64,000 bases of DNA. Origin: Tragulus kanchil. Lineage: Eukaryota > Chordata > Mammalia > Artiodactyla > Tragulidae. Positions 47,943 to 59,740 of this stretch are shown here, piece after piece. A program made the translations under genes and the position numbers. The DNA is taken from contig JAIOJX010000026.1 in the NCBI GenBank assembly GCA_022376925.1, positions 200,298,400 to 200,362,399 on the forward strand, read 5' to 3'. How positions within the stretch are numbered: position 1 is the stretch's first letter; every line of letters starts with the position of its first letter. The notes under the pieces were generated by a model, which saw only the letters and a program-made list of their open reading frames with translations, was not told where the DNA came from and did not search any database.

Positions 47943-48449
47943 AAAAAATAGCCCTATTTCCAAATACAGTCACATTCTGAGATACTGAGGGTCAGGGCTT
48001 CAACATATGAATTACAGGGGGACACAGTTCAGTCCTGAATACCTGACTCCTCAGTGCATGTCTCTCTCAACTGTCCTGCTCTCCATCTCCATCAGTGGCA
48101 TCACATTTTATGCAGCTGCTTCAGCCAACTCTGAATAATTCTCTCATTTCTTCTGTTTGCTACATTCCATTCATCAGCACTGAGCTGAGCCCCCTGTGCT
48201 ACTCTCCAGGTTCCCAAATCATTGCCTGAACCCAAACGTCTCACTCCTCCATTACAGCTTTCCTAGCTCAAACTACTAATCTGCTTAAATGAACATCAGC
48301 ATTTGTTTCCAGTGACCACCAAAGAGCTTCTTTTTCACCCAGACATAAGTGTGAGCTCCTTAAAAAATAGAGATTCTGTCATGCTACTTCCTCTTCAAAA
48401 CACTGCATTTGAAACAAAAATCTGAACTTTTTATCATGGATTAAAGACA

Positions 48450-48605
48450 TGATATTCTAAATGTGTTCCTGGGACCAGCATTATTAGTATCACTTAAGAG
48501 CTTGTTAGATATGTGGAATCTTAGACATTTTACTGACACAAAATCAGCATTTTTGCAATATTGCAAAGGTGACTTGTGTGCATTTTAAAGTTTGAGAAGA
48601 ACATG
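48450..48605 (+). mobile_element. MER5A-like element
   Basis: 'gttcctgggaccagcattat', 'gtatcacttaagagcttgtt' and the end 'ttaaagtttgagaagaacat' follow the MER5A pattern. Confidence 0.65.
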
Positions 48606-48614
48606 CCTAGAGAA

Positions 48615-48930
48615 GACTGCAGGATCTCCTGTGTGTGTCTTCCAACCCTTCTCCTTCTCATCAGTCTTACTTTTGTTCAACCCATTCCAGACACTGGCCT
48701 TGCTGTTCTCATCCCTTCCTGGGTCCCTCTCTGTATCTGGAATGCCTTCTTAGAGGTGGCCCCATTTAAAAAGTCTACTCTCTCTATGTCACTCTGTGTC
48801 CCTCTTATCCTGTTTTGTTTTTTCCGAATAGTTGCTACCACTATCTAAAATTGAGTAAGTACATGTTTACCTATTTTTATTTCCATCAATAAAATGTAAA
48901 CTTTCTGAGATCAGAGATCTGGTTTACTTT
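48615..48930 (+). repeat. L2 LINE 3' region, left part
   Basis: 'cattccagacactggccttg', 'tatctggaatgccttcttag', then 'ctttctgagatcagagatct' follow the L2 3' order. The sequence is split at 48930 by a BovB insertion and resumes at 49424. Confidence 0.75.
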
Positions 48931-49423
48931 TGTTGTTGTTTAGTCATTGTGTCTGACTCTTTGCAACCCCATGGACTGTAGCACACCAGGCTCTTCTGTC
49001 CTCCACTATCGCGTAGAGTTTGCTTAAATTAACATCTATGGAGTCAGTGATGCAATCTAACCATCTCATCCTCTGCTGCCCCCTTGTCCTTTTGCCTTCA
49101 ATCTTTCCTTGCATCAGGGTCTTTTCCAATGAGTTGACTCTTCACCTCAAGTGGCCAAAGTATGGGAGCGTCAGTATCAGTCCTTCCAATGAATATTCAG
49201 GGTTGATTTCCTTTAGGATTGGCTGGTTTGATCTCCTTGCAGTCCAAGGAACTCTCAAAAGTCTTCTCCAGCACCACGATTCAGAAGTGTCAATTCTTCG
49301 GTGCTCAGCCTTCTTTATGGGTCCAATTCTCACATCTATACATGACTCCTGGGAAAACCATGGCTTTGACTATATGGGCCTTTGTTAACAAAGTGGTGTC
49401 TCTGCTTTTTAGTATGCTGTCTA
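48931..49423 (-). mobile_element. BovB LINE 3' end inserted in L2, 10-bp TSD
   Basis: The reverse complement matches the BovB ORF2 C-terminus and 3' end. Left edge: 'gtgtctgactctttgcaacc'. Right side: 'atgactcctgggaaaaccat' and 'aaagtggtgtctctgctttt'. 'ggtttacttt' occurs at 48921-48930 and 49424-49433 as a TSD. It is 5'-truncated to about 490 bases, and the remaining ORF piece (48944-49129) ends at the normal BovB C-terminus. Confidence 0.92.
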
Positions 49424-49505
49424 GGTTTACTTTACTCATGGATATTTTCTCCTAGGCAGAGAGGAATGGTTGGCACATAGTAGGTAATCAATAAACATTT
49501 ACTGA
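49424..49505 (+). repeat. L2 LINE 3' end, right part
   Basis: 'ggcacatagtaggtaatcaa' plus 'taaacatttactg' is the classic L2 terminus. It completes the element interrupted by BovB. Confidence 0.8.
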
Positions 49506-50864
49506 AACTATTACTGAAACTATAAATATCTGGACTTTTGAAACAAGAGAAGTCACTATTCGGTGCTGATTCAATTATTTTCTCTAGTTAACACTCAGGC
49601 TACTGTTGACTATAGCATGGTATTTTACTAATTTACCACTCTTCATAATTTTCCCTCTCATCCTATAACCCCTCCTTTTTCACTGTAATAGCCTTGGGGT
49701 TATTTTCCATTATATGCTTCATTAAGAATGGCTGGGACAGATACAACAGGCAGCTTCTACTTCTAAAACAGTAAGAAATAATATAGGCTTTATAATGATT
49801 TTATTGTGTGGCAGTTACTGATTAGAACTTCTGAACTTAAGTTTTTGACATCTAAGAGACTTTTAAAATTCTGCTTTTACTATAAAATCTTGGCAGTAAA
49901 CTCGACACAGATGGTAGCAACATTTCAAGCTTTGCTTATAAGCTAGTGACCTTATCTTTTGATCTGTGAGACCCCCTTTGGTTTTTAATTAGTCAAAGGA
50001 AGATTCTGAAAAAAAGTTAAGGGGCAATGAGTTCTGATTAGTTCTCCCTTATAGAGAAGCTTCCTTTTAAAGCTATCCCTAGAAAAATACATAGTTTAAT
50101 ATGTATATGATTTTAATACATATATACATATGTAATATGTATATAATGTGTATATGATATGTATGTAATGTGTATATGATATGTATGAAGAGGTCATTTT
50201 AAACTGAGGTTCTTGAGTTATTTCTTTCAACATGATTTTAAATCTGCTTCAGTGTGGCCGAATGCAGGCCTTTCTTCAAAAGCCACAGTATTCTTGCCAA
50301 GTCTTCTGAACAGAATATTTCCTCAGGAGTCACTGACTTTCTCTTTTCTCAGCTACTTTGGCTTGGAGATTTGCAGTTTCCGGGGGTCTTCAGGTCTGGT
50401 CCCAGTGTCCTTGACTTCCTTTTGCCATCATTTATGTCCTTCCTCCCGCAACCTCTCGTTGCCACCTCTTAATCCCAGTGCTCATTCTGCCAAAAGCTTT
50501 CCTACATCATCAATATGTGTTTTTGGAAATACAGATCAGCAAAACCAATTAATTTAATGCAAATTAAGAATCAATGGGCTTTAAAAAGGGGAAATATGGA
50601 CTTAAACCCTAAAAAGTTCATCAGGAAATTTATTCCAGGGATATTGGTTAGCCAAGTCTGCTAGAGGTGCCTGATAAAAGAAAGACTGTTATAGAAAATT
50701 AGGTACTTCTGATTCCAGGTTATAAGTTTTAAGACTATCTCTTTCAGATCATTAGCTCAGCTTTTCGAAAGGTGAAATATTGGCGATGACAGGTCTGTTC
50801 AATTAGCTATCTTTCACTGAAGGCAAACTAAAGCAAAGGCTAGTTCATAAACTACCACAGTTTC
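49506..50864. other. unique DNA with a TATATG-rich patch
   Basis: No gene was recognised. Bases 50098-50188 are a degenerate tatgtatatgata microsatellite-like patch. ORFs of 114 and 72 codons at 50213-50557 overlap in different frames, with no known domain. Confidence 0.55.
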
Positions 50865-51345
50865 TTTTTTTTTTAATATTTATTTTACTTTTATTATTTA
50901 TTTGCCTGTGACTGATCTTAGTTGGGGCATGTGGGATCTAGTTCTTTAACCAGGGATTGAATCCAGGTCCCCTGCATTTGGAGCATGGAGTTTTTTTTTT
51001 TTTTTTAATAATTATTTTTATTTTACTTTTTACTTTTAGAGTTTTGTTGTTTACAGATATGTATAATCCCAGATTAGTCATATGTCTCTCACTGGCTCCC
51101 TCCCTCCTCCACCCACCTCCGAGTCCCCCCCATCCCACCCCTCCAGGCCATCACACAGTGCCCCTGCAAGATCCCCTATTCTCACAGTGCAATGACAATA
51201 GCTATCTTTTTCACATATAATAGCATAAGTTTCCATGTTACTCCCTCTATGCCTCCCGCCCCCTGTTCATTCCCCACAACGTCCATATGTCTTCTCTCTA
51301 GAGCATGGAGTCTTTGCCACTGGACTACCAAGAGAATGCTCTATC
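50865..51345 (-). mobile_element. tRNA-derived SINE in reverse, split by L1
   Basis: Left part (50865-50990): 'tgatcttagttggggcatgt', 'aaccagggattgaatccagg'. Right part from 51301: 'gtctttgccactggactacc', the reversed SINE head. The L1 sits between two copies of 'gagcatggag' (50981-50990 and 51301-51310). Confidence 0.8.
50991..51300 (-). mobile_element. L1 3' end inserted in SINE, 10-bp TSD
   Basis: A 16-T run (reversed poly-A) is followed by 'agagttttgttgtttacaga', 'aatcccagattagtcatatg' and a C-rich block, matching the reverse complement of the L1 end at 34200-34428. It is 5'-truncated to about 310 bases. Its outer 57 bases are repeated at 52364-52418. Confidence 0.88.
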
Positions 51346-53480
51346 ATAGCTCCTAAAACGTGACCTTACCTCTGGACTGCACAGTTTTTTCCCCATGTAC
51401 TTACTCCTACCACTTTATTTGCAAACTCATGAATGAGGATTTGTTATGGAGTAGTTAGGGTGTTGTTGGCAATGTTTGAGGGATGAAGAACTTGAAATAG
51501 AAAGAGATTGTGACAGAACATTAGGGGAAGAGGCAGGGCATGAAATCAAGTCTCTGGACTCTCATTTGAGCATATTCATTAGAGTTTTCCAGGCCCATCA
51601 ATGCTTCACCAGGATTAGCATGAAACAACTCTGAAGGGATGAGGTCCTGGGATAATGTGAATATTCACACATTTTTAAGAAAAATACCACTGCAGGGAAG
51701 ACACCAATCATGCTCCATTGTCTGCTTTTAGCTTATAGAGCTGAAAGGTCAGATGGTATAACGTTAGAAAATAAGAAGGTTGGAGGATGGGGACATACTA
51801 TTTCTTCCTATCTCTACTATCAAGCATTAGTTCTATGATTACAGTAGATGTTCAATTATCGTTGGCTAAGAAGAATAGACACTTGCATACTATCTTTTGG
51901 GACTCTTTCTCTGAGCTATGGTATAAACTCTCTACTGTTTTGTCTTAAGAAATTCCCACAGATTTTTCTTTTGAGGTAAAATTTAAGTGAATGGGAGCAG
52001 AGAAAGGCTGGTATTTTCATTTTCTAACTGAATAAGTTAAAGAAAACACTGGCATCCGTTCATGGCTTTCAGACAAAATGGGCTTCAGAGAAGCCAACGA
52101 AAATATAACAACATGCTTCACCCTACTTCTCAGGGTCTCTGCTGCAACTCCAGGGGGTGCCGTTCACATACTAGTCTAAGGTCAACGGCACCATGGAAGT
52201 GGACCACCTTCCAAGAATCCAGTGCATCCATTCTTTGCCATGACTTTCAGGTCTTGCTTAAGTCTGATAATACTTGCAAACACTTACTCTTAAAATAATT
52301 GGGAAAGGAGAGGTTTCCCTTTCCTTTGGTTTTTCAGTTCAGTTCATTCGCTCAGTCACGTGACCTCTATGCCTCCCGCCCCTGTTCATTCCCACAACGT
52401 CCATATGTCTTCTCTCTAGAGCATGGAGTCTTTGCCACTGGACTACCAAGAGAATGCTCTATCATAGCTCCTAAAACGTGACCTTACCTCTGGACTGCAC
52501 AGTTTTTTCCCCATGTACTTACTCCTACCACTTTATTTGCAAACTCATGAATGAGGATTTGTTATGGAGTAGTTAGGGTGTTGTTGGCAATGTTTGAGGG
52601 ATGAAGAACTTGAAATAGAAAGAGATTGTGACAGAACATTAGGGGAAGAGGCAGGGCATGAAATCAAGTCTCTGGACTCTCATTTGAGCATATTCATTAG
52701 AGTTTTCCAGGCCCATCAATGCTTCACCAGGATTAGCATGAAACAACTCTGAAGGGATGAGGTCCTGGGATAATGTGAATATTCACACATTTTTAAGAAA
52801 AATACCACTGCAGGGAAGACACCAATCATGCTCCATTGTCTGCTTTTAGCTTATAGAGCTGAAAGGTCAGATGGTATAACGTTAGAAAATAAGAAGGTTG
52901 GAGGATGGGGACATACTATTTCTTCCTATCTCTACTATCAAGCATTAGTTCTATGATTACAGTAGATGTTCAATTATCGTTGGCTAAGAAGAATAGACAC
53001 TTGCATACTATCTTTTGGGACTCTTTCTCTGAGCTATGGTATAAACTCTCTACTGTTTTGTCTTAAGAAATTCCCACAGATTTTTCTTTTGAGGTAAAAT
53101 TTAAGTGAATGGGAGCAGAGAAAGGCTGGTATTTTCATTTTCTAACTGAATAAGTTAAAGAAAACACTGGCATCCGTTCATGGCTTTCAGACAAAATGGG
53201 CTTCAGAGAAGCCAACGAAAATATAACAACATGCTTCACCCTACTTCTCAGGGTCTCTGCTGCAACTCCAGGGGGTGCCGTTCACATACTAGTCTAAGGT
53301 CAACGGCACCATGGAAGTGGACCACCTTCCAAGAATCCAGTGCATCCATTCTTTGCCATGACTTTCAGGTCTTGCTTAAGTCTGATAATACTTGCAAACA
53401 CTTACTCTTAAAAATAATTGGGAAAGGAGAGGTTTCCCTTTCCTTTGGTTTTTCAGTTCAGTTCATTCGCTCAGTCACGT
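51244..53480. repeat. tandem duplication 18 (unit ~1,119 bp)
   Basis: Copy A is 51244-52361 and copy B 52364-53480, with 'ga' between them. Copy A ends a few bases into the BovB element ('gctcagtcacgt'), and copy B continues into the full element. B has shorter C runs at its start. The unit holds ordinary unique DNA between 51345 and 52335. Confidence 0.97.
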
Positions 53481-54149
53481 CTGACTCTTTGCAACCCCAT
53501 GGTATGTAGAACACCAGGCTTCTCTGTCCTTCACCGTCTCCCAGAGCCTGCTCAAACTCATGTCCAATGACTCAGTGATGCCATTCAACCATCTCATCCT
53601 CTGTCATCCCCTTTTCCTTTTGCCTGCTATTTTTCCCAACATCAGGCTCTTTTCGTATGAGTTGTTTCTTTGCATCAGGTGGCCAATCCTTCTGGTGATT
53701 ATTCAGGGTTGATTTCCTTTAGGGTTGAGTAGTTTGATCTCCTCTCGACTCTCAAGAGCCTTCTCCAACATCACAGTTCAAAGGCATCAATTCTTCATCG
53801 TTCAGCCTTCCTTATGGTCTGATGCTCACATCCATACATGACTACTGGAAAAACCACAGCTTTGACTATGTGGTCTTTTGTCAGCAAAGCGATGTCTCTG
53901 CTTTTGAATACACTGTCTAGGTTTGTCATAGCTTTTCTTCCAAGGTGCAAGCACTTTTTAATTTCATGGCTATAGTCACCATCTGCAGTGCTTTTGGAGA
54001 CCAAGAAAATAAAGTCTGTCACTGTTTCCATTGTTTGCCCATCTATCTGTCATGAAGTGATGGGACCAGATGCCATGATCTTCATTTTTTGAATGTTAAG
54101 TTTTAGGCCAGCTTTTTCACTCTCCTCTTTCATTTTCATCAGGAGACTC
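53454..54149 (-). mobile_element. BovB LINE 3' portion with 9-bp TSD
   Basis: In reverse this encodes the BovB RT C-terminal half: 'METVTDFIFLVSKST', 'VVFPVVMYGCEHQTI'. It ends at the left with the 3' terminus 'gctcagtcacgtctgactc'. 'ttggttttt' flanks it at 53445-53453 and 54150-54158. It is 5'-truncated downstream of the catalytic box. Its right half is repeated at 54971-55318. Confidence 0.92.
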
Positions 54150-54579
54150 TTGGTTTTTAGTAAGTAGGCCATTAGCTATGATTCCAAGCTACTATTTCGG
54201 AAAATTAAGAGTCTAAGAAGGAAAAAGAGATAGCCTTTCCCATTAAAAAAGTCACTGTAAAGACAAATTCCCCTAAGGAAGGAAAATTTTCTAGAGATGA
54301 GATTGCCAATTACCTTTCCTTTCTAAATCCTAATCATTTCAAAGTCATACTTCCTCTAGTTGAACTCTCTACTAATAAGTTAGATGAACATGAATCATTT
54401 CATTTATTTGGAACATGTATAACATATAGTGCTATATCTGTTCACTGTTGTTTTCCTAAATACATTCTTTCAAGTACCCATTCTAGTCCAGTGAGAAAAT
54501 ACTCTGCTAAAACCATGCAAGCATTCTTTTATTGCTTTGTTATTTTTTTTTAAATGTTACTTTTTTTTTTTTAACCAGC

Positions 54580-54965
54580 ACCTTAAAATGGAGGTCCACT
54601 CATGTGACACCAATGCTCAAAATTTTGTGATGGTTCCTCATTTCCAGCTGAGAAAATCCAGAGGCCTCACAGTGACTCACAAGGCTCTGGTCCCAGGACC
54701 TCTGAGCTCCTCCTCCTCCTCCTTGGGGCTCTGCACGCTTTTCTCTCTTTGCTCCTAGGGCTGTCGAGGGAGCCTACGGCTTCAGGATATTCTTCTGCAG
54801 AGCCTGTCGATGCTCCCCTTCTCAGAGAAAGCCTTGGCAGTTCTAGTTAAAATCAGGTCCAACACCTCCACCTCTCCCATCTTTATCCCACCCTTCTAGG
54901 TACCCTGCCTGATTTCCTCCTTAGTAGAATTTCTTCCATTGTCCTCTTTAAAGCCAATTACATTA
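54580..54965 (+). repeat. L2 LINE fragment
   Basis: 'gatggttcctcatttccagc', 'aaggctctggtcccaggacc', 'gccttggcagttctagttaa', 'ccctgcctgatttcctcc' follow the L2 3' half, with an internal (CTC)n run. No frame is preserved. It is cut by the duplication 19 junction. Confidence 0.6.
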
Positions 54966-54970
54966 TTTAC

Positions 54971-55318
54971 CAGCCTTCCTTATGGTCTGATGCTCACATC
55001 CATACATGACTACTGGAAAAACCACAGCTTTGACTATGTGGTCTTTTGTCAGCAAAGCGATGTCTCTGCTTTTGAATACACTGTCTAGGTTTGTCATAGC
55101 TTTTCTTCCAAGGTGCAAGCACTTTTTAATTTCATGGCTATAGTCACCATCTGCAGTGCTTTTGGAGACCAAGAAAATAAAGTCTGTCACTGTTTCCATT
55201 GTTTGCCCATCTATCTGTCATGAAGTGATGGGACCAGATGCCATGATCTTCATTTTTTGAATGTTAAGTTTTAGGCCAGCTTTTTCACTCTCCTCTTTCA
55301 TTTTCATCAGGAGACTTT
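54971..55318 (-). mobile_element. BovB fragment (partial duplicate)
   Basis: This is the copy of 53803-54149. Its left edge is the duplication junction. A base change near the ORF start gives a different first residue. Confidence 0.92.
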
Positions 55319-55749
55319 TGGGTTTTTTAGTAAGTAGGCCATTAGCTATGATTCCAAGCTACTATTTCGGAAAATTAAGAGTCTAAGAAGGAAAAAGAGA
55401 TAGCCTTTCCCATTAAAAAAGTCACTGTAAAGACAAATTCCCCTAAGGAAGGAAAATTTTCTAGAGATGAGATTGCCAATTACCTTTCCTTTCTAAATCC
55501 TAATCATTTCAAAGTCATACTTCCTCTAGTTGAACTCTCTACTAATAAGTTAGATGAACATGAATCATTTCATTTATTTGGAACATGTATAACATATAGT
55601 GCTATATCTGTTCACTGTTGTTTTCCTAAATACATTCTTTCAAGTACCCATTCTAGTCCAGTGAGAAAATACTCTGCTAAAACCATGCAAGCATTCTTTT
55701 ATTGCTTTGTTATTTTTTTTTAAATGTTACTTTTTTTTTTTTAACCAGC

Positions 55750-56290
55750 ACCTTAAAATGGAGGTCCACTCATGTGACACCAATGCTCAAAATTTTGTGA
55801 TGGTTCCTCATTTCCAGCTGAGAAAATCCAGAGGCCTCACAGTGACTCACAAGGCTCTGGTCCCAGGACCTCTGAGCTCCTCCTCCTCCTCCTTGGGGCT
55901 CTGCACGCTTTTCTCTCTTTGCTCCTAGGGCTGTCGAGGGAGCCTACGGCTTCAGGATATTCTTCTGCAGAGCCTGTCGATGCTCCCCTTCTCAGAGAAA
56001 GCCTTGGCAGTTCTAGTTAAAATCAGGTCCAACACCTCCACCTCTCCCATCTTTATCCCACCCTTCTAGGTACCCTGCCTGATTTCCTCCTTAGTAGAAT
56101 TTCTTCCATTGTCCTCTTTAAAATTAAGCACAAGATTTACATTATTTACCATCCATCCTTTACCCTGTTCTGTTAGGGTAGCATTTTTGTCTATTTTATT
56201 CATTGCTGTTTTTCTAACGCATGGAAGAATGTACACACTTTTAAGATGCTTAATATCCATTTCTGTTGAACAATTTGCATTAGCATATCA
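55750..56290 (+). repeat. L2 LINE fragment (duplicate, longer)
   Basis: This is the copy of 54580-54952 that continues uninterrupted to 'tctattttattcattgctgt' and 'tctaacgcatggaagaatgt', as expected for the L2 end. Confidence 0.6.
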
Positions 56291-57026
56291 TGAAGTTATA
56301 GAATATTATGTGTTATACACTGTAGATTAGCCAGGCTCATATTGCAAGCAAAATGTTGCACAATTTTTCCTTCCTTAATCATTAATTTACAAGTGGACTT
56401 TAGAAATCTTAATATATTACTACTATTTAACTTTGCTCTTTGTAAGGACAATGATTATAGATGAGATTCAGAAGCTGTGGATTTTTAGGGAAGTCACTGA
56501 ATTTCCTTCTACTGGATGGTTTACTTTAAAAATGAACCCCCAAAAAAGTCTTTATTGGAAAAACAAAGGGGTTACTAAAGGGGTCTATGATGGAGCCTGA
56601 ACAAATGCCTGAACAAATATCTCTTAGTTCTTGGAAAGGTTTGATGCCAAGGCCTGGTCCCTGGACAGTCTCTCAGAACCTCTGCAGAGCTCACAAAAGT
56701 AGAACTATACACTGCTTTCAGCCTTTCTCCTATGTTGTTTACTCCTTTTTAATTTTTTATAGTTACTAGCAGCAACTCCTGACCCTAGATATGCATAGCT
56801 TCCACCATAATCAATACCCCCCACTGGAGGGTTATCTTTGTGACAATGAACCTACACTGACACATCATTTTCACCCAAAGTTCCAAGTTTACATTATGTC
56901 CAGTCTTGGATTTGTACATTCTGGATTTGGACAAATTCATAATGATATGTATCTACCATTATAGGATCACACAACGTAGTTTCACTGCCCTGAGGTCCTT
57001 TTTTAGGTTTATGGTTTTTCTATTAT
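56291..57026. other. unique DNA, nothing recognised
   Basis: AT-rich non-coding sequence with no supportable gene or named repeat. Confidence 0.6.
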
Positions 57027-57038
57027 AAGAGTAATACA

Positions 57039-57309
57039 GGGCTTCCCTGGTGGTCCAGTGAGTAGTCTGCCTTGCAGTGCAAGGGGCACCAGTTTGATCT
57101 CTGGCCCAGGAAGATCCCACGTGCTATGGAGAGGCTGGACTGGTGCGTCCAATTAGAAGCCAGCACTCTGGAGCACATGCGCCCAGAGCCGGTGCTCAGC
57201 AGTGAGAGGGGCCACTGAAATGGGAGGCCCATACATGCCAAAAAATTAAAAAGATGGATGAAAATAAATATAAATAAAAGAGGCATGACAGGGAAAATTT
57301 TTTTAAAAA
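57039..57309 (+). mobile_element. tRNA-derived SINE with 12-bp TSD
   Basis: It has the head 'gcttccctggtggtccagtg' and box-B-like 'agtttgatctctggcc'. The body 'agccagcactctggagcaca', 'gcgcccagagccggtgctca' is shared, in reverse, with 17212-17544. An A-rich tail follows. 'aagagtaataca' flanks it at 57027-57038 and 57310-57321. Confidence 0.9.
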
Positions 57310-57348
57310 AAGAGTAATACATGCTTCACACACACACACATGTATCTG

Positions 57349-57419
57349 ATTAGAGATTGAATGTGCGTCCCCTGCAGTGGAAGAGTGAAATCTTAACCCC
57401 TGGACCACCAGGGAAGTCC
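57349..57419 (-). mobile_element. SINE head fragment in reverse
   Basis: 'gagattgaatgtgcgtcccc' to 'ctggaccaccagggaagtcc' is the reversed head of a ruminant tRNA-SINE. A short CA microsatellite lies just before it (57327-57341). Confidence 0.75.
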
Positions 57420-57612
57420 ACAAAAGAGCAAAATTATTAGTAAAAGTAAAGCATACAGGTGGTAGGCAAGCTGTGAAATTCAGGAAAATACGATGAATCA
57501 AGTAAAGTTAAACTTTTTCCTACTGCTAAAATTTATTGCACACACATATGCAACCTTCTCTATTTGGCAGAACACAGTCTATATGTAGTTCTCTATATAC
57601 TACTACATTAGC

Positions 57613-59740
57613 AGCATCTTCCTTTTTTGTTGAGACACTTTAGGACATTTGGAGCTATTAAGCATTTATCCTTGTATTTTCTCTGAATACTGAAAATAAA
57701 CTAACTGGTTGTGCAAAATAAATGCCTACATACCTTTATTCCCTTAGACAAAACCTTCTGCTTTTTGGGTTCCAGTTGAGAAGAAAGGATCAAAACACAG
57801 ATCTTGAACTTGGAAATGGTCAACTGTCTTCATTTGTTTTTAGCCTAATGAAAGCTACAGTCTCTAGAAATAATTGAAACACCTCTTTGTGTCACCTCTG
57901 GGGAGGGGTGGTCTCTGGGGCAGACTGTGTGTGTGTTCACACACGCATGTATATCTCTGTGTGTATTACATCTAACAATTCTGAGAACCCAAGGAATTTC
58001 CATAGTATTCTGTTCTACATTGTTTCAGAGCATTTGTGCAATGAACCCTCTTCCATCCCTGGTGTAATGGGCTCTTAACATTTGTTTTGGAAGGCTTCCA
58101 TTTACCATGGAACCACGAGTAACCTCAGTTACTTGACTTTCATATTGCTTTGCAATTTCAGTGCTATTTCATGGGGGGTGTCAATGGCTGGCACTTTTCA
58201 CATATGACACAAGGCACAAAGGTGACATGCAGAATACATAGCTGATCTCAGAAACTCCATTCATCTGAGGAAAGGTCACTCTGTGAGAGAGAATTCAATG
58301 AAAGCCCAACTCATCTCCAAGAAGTAGCAACTGGAGTAGTGGTTGGTTACTCCAAGGCACTGTTCCTGTTGAAAATACCTCTTCATTTATGACTAGTTTC
58401 CCACTAGAATAAGTGTCTGAGTTTCAACACTTATCAGGAGTAGGTTTTAGTAAAGCAAACAACAATAAGAAAAACCTTTGAAGCCAGAAAGAGTGATTGT
58501 TTTGTTGAACACTTGGAAAATATACAGAGACAAAAAGAAGGAAATAAAAATCATCTATGAACCCTTCATCCAGGCAGCCCAAAACACTTCTTGAGTATTG
58601 GGAAATAATAGTTCTCTAATGTGACTCAGTTCTGATACTGACAAATGGTGACTTTCATAGGTTAGCTATTAAGCATTTTTTCCTTGTATTTTCTTTTGAG
58701 CATCTTCCTTTTTGTTGAGACACTTTAGGACATTTGGAGCTATTAAGCATTTATCCTTGTATTTTCTCTGAATACTGAAAATAAACTAACTGGTTGTGCA
58801 AAATAAATGCCTACATACCTTTATTCCCTTAGACAAAACCTTCTGCTTTTTGGGTTCCAGTTGAGAAGAAAGGATCAAAACACAGATCTTGAACTTGGAA
58901 ATGGTCAACTGTCTTCATTTGTTTTTAGCCTAATGAAAGCTACAGTCTCTAGAAATAATTGAAACACCTCTTTGTGTCACCTCTGGGGAGGGGTGGTCTC
59001 TGGGGCAGACTGTGTGTGTGTTCACACACGCATGTATATCTCTGTGTGTATTACATCTAACAATTCTGAGAACCCAAGGAATTTCCATAGTATTCTGTTC
59101 TACATTGTTTCAGAGCATTTGTGCAATGAACCCTCTTCCATCCCTGGTGTAATGGGCTCTTAACATTTGTTTTGGAAGGCTTCCATTTACCATGGAACCA
59201 CGAGTAACCTCAGTTACTTGACTTTCATATTGCTTTGCAATTTCAGTGCTATTTCATGGGGGGTGTCAATGGCTGGCACTTTTCACATATGACACAAGGC
59301 ACAAAGGTGACATGCAGAATACATAGCTGATCTCAGAAACTCCATTCATCTGAGGAAAGGTCACTCTGTGAGAGAAATTCAATGAAAGCCCAACTCATCT
59401 CCAAGAAGTAGCAACTGGAGTAGTGGTTGGTTACTCCAAGGCACTGTTCCTGTTGAAAATACCTCTTCATTTATGACTAGTTTCCCACTAGAATAAGTGT
59501 CTGAGTTTCAACACTTATCAGGAGTAGGTTTTAGTAAAGCAAACAACAATAAGAAAAACCTTTGAAGCCAGAAAGAGTGATTGTTTTGTTGAACACTTGG
59601 AAAATATACAGAGACAAAAAGAAGGAAATAAAAATCATCTATGAACCCTTCATCCAGGCAGCCCAAAACACTTCTTGAGTATTGGGAAATAATAGTTCTC
59701 TAATGTGACTCAGTTCTGATACTGACAAATGGTGACTTTC
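57613..59740. repeat. tandem duplication 20 (unit ~1,086 bp, 42-bp filler)
   Basis: Copy A is 57613-58656 and copy B 58699-59740. The filler 58657-58698 contains 'gctattaagcatttt' and 'ccttgtattttct', a garbled repeat of 57654-57681 inside the unit. The unit is unique DNA with a TG/CA-rich palindromic patch near 57925-57965. No gene was recognised. Confidence 0.96.

Larger units (their letters stand above)
46064..48222. repeat. tandem duplication 17 (unit ~1,078 bp, direct junction)
   Basis: Copy A is 46064-47138 and copy B 47139-48222, joined at the shared 'aatcat'. B has extra bases at its start ('ttttaacc', 'taattaatccc', 'taaaaaac'). The whole L1/Bov-tA nest is inside the unit and therefore appears twice. 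Confidence 0.97.
53803..56122. repeat. tandem duplication 19 (unit 1,168 bp)
   Basis: Copy A is 53803-54952 and copy B 54971-56122. The 18-base filler 54953-54970 'gccaattacattatttac' is a deletion-bearing version of what truly follows copy B at 56123-56149 ('...gatttacattatttacc'), so copy A simply runs on with errors before it breaks. Confidence 0.97.

Noticed and set aside
57925..57965. TG/CA palindromic patch as a regulatory hairpin
   Set aside because: It is a short dinucleotide-rich stretch (tgtgtgtgtg ... cacacac) typical of microsatellite DNA, with no supporting context.
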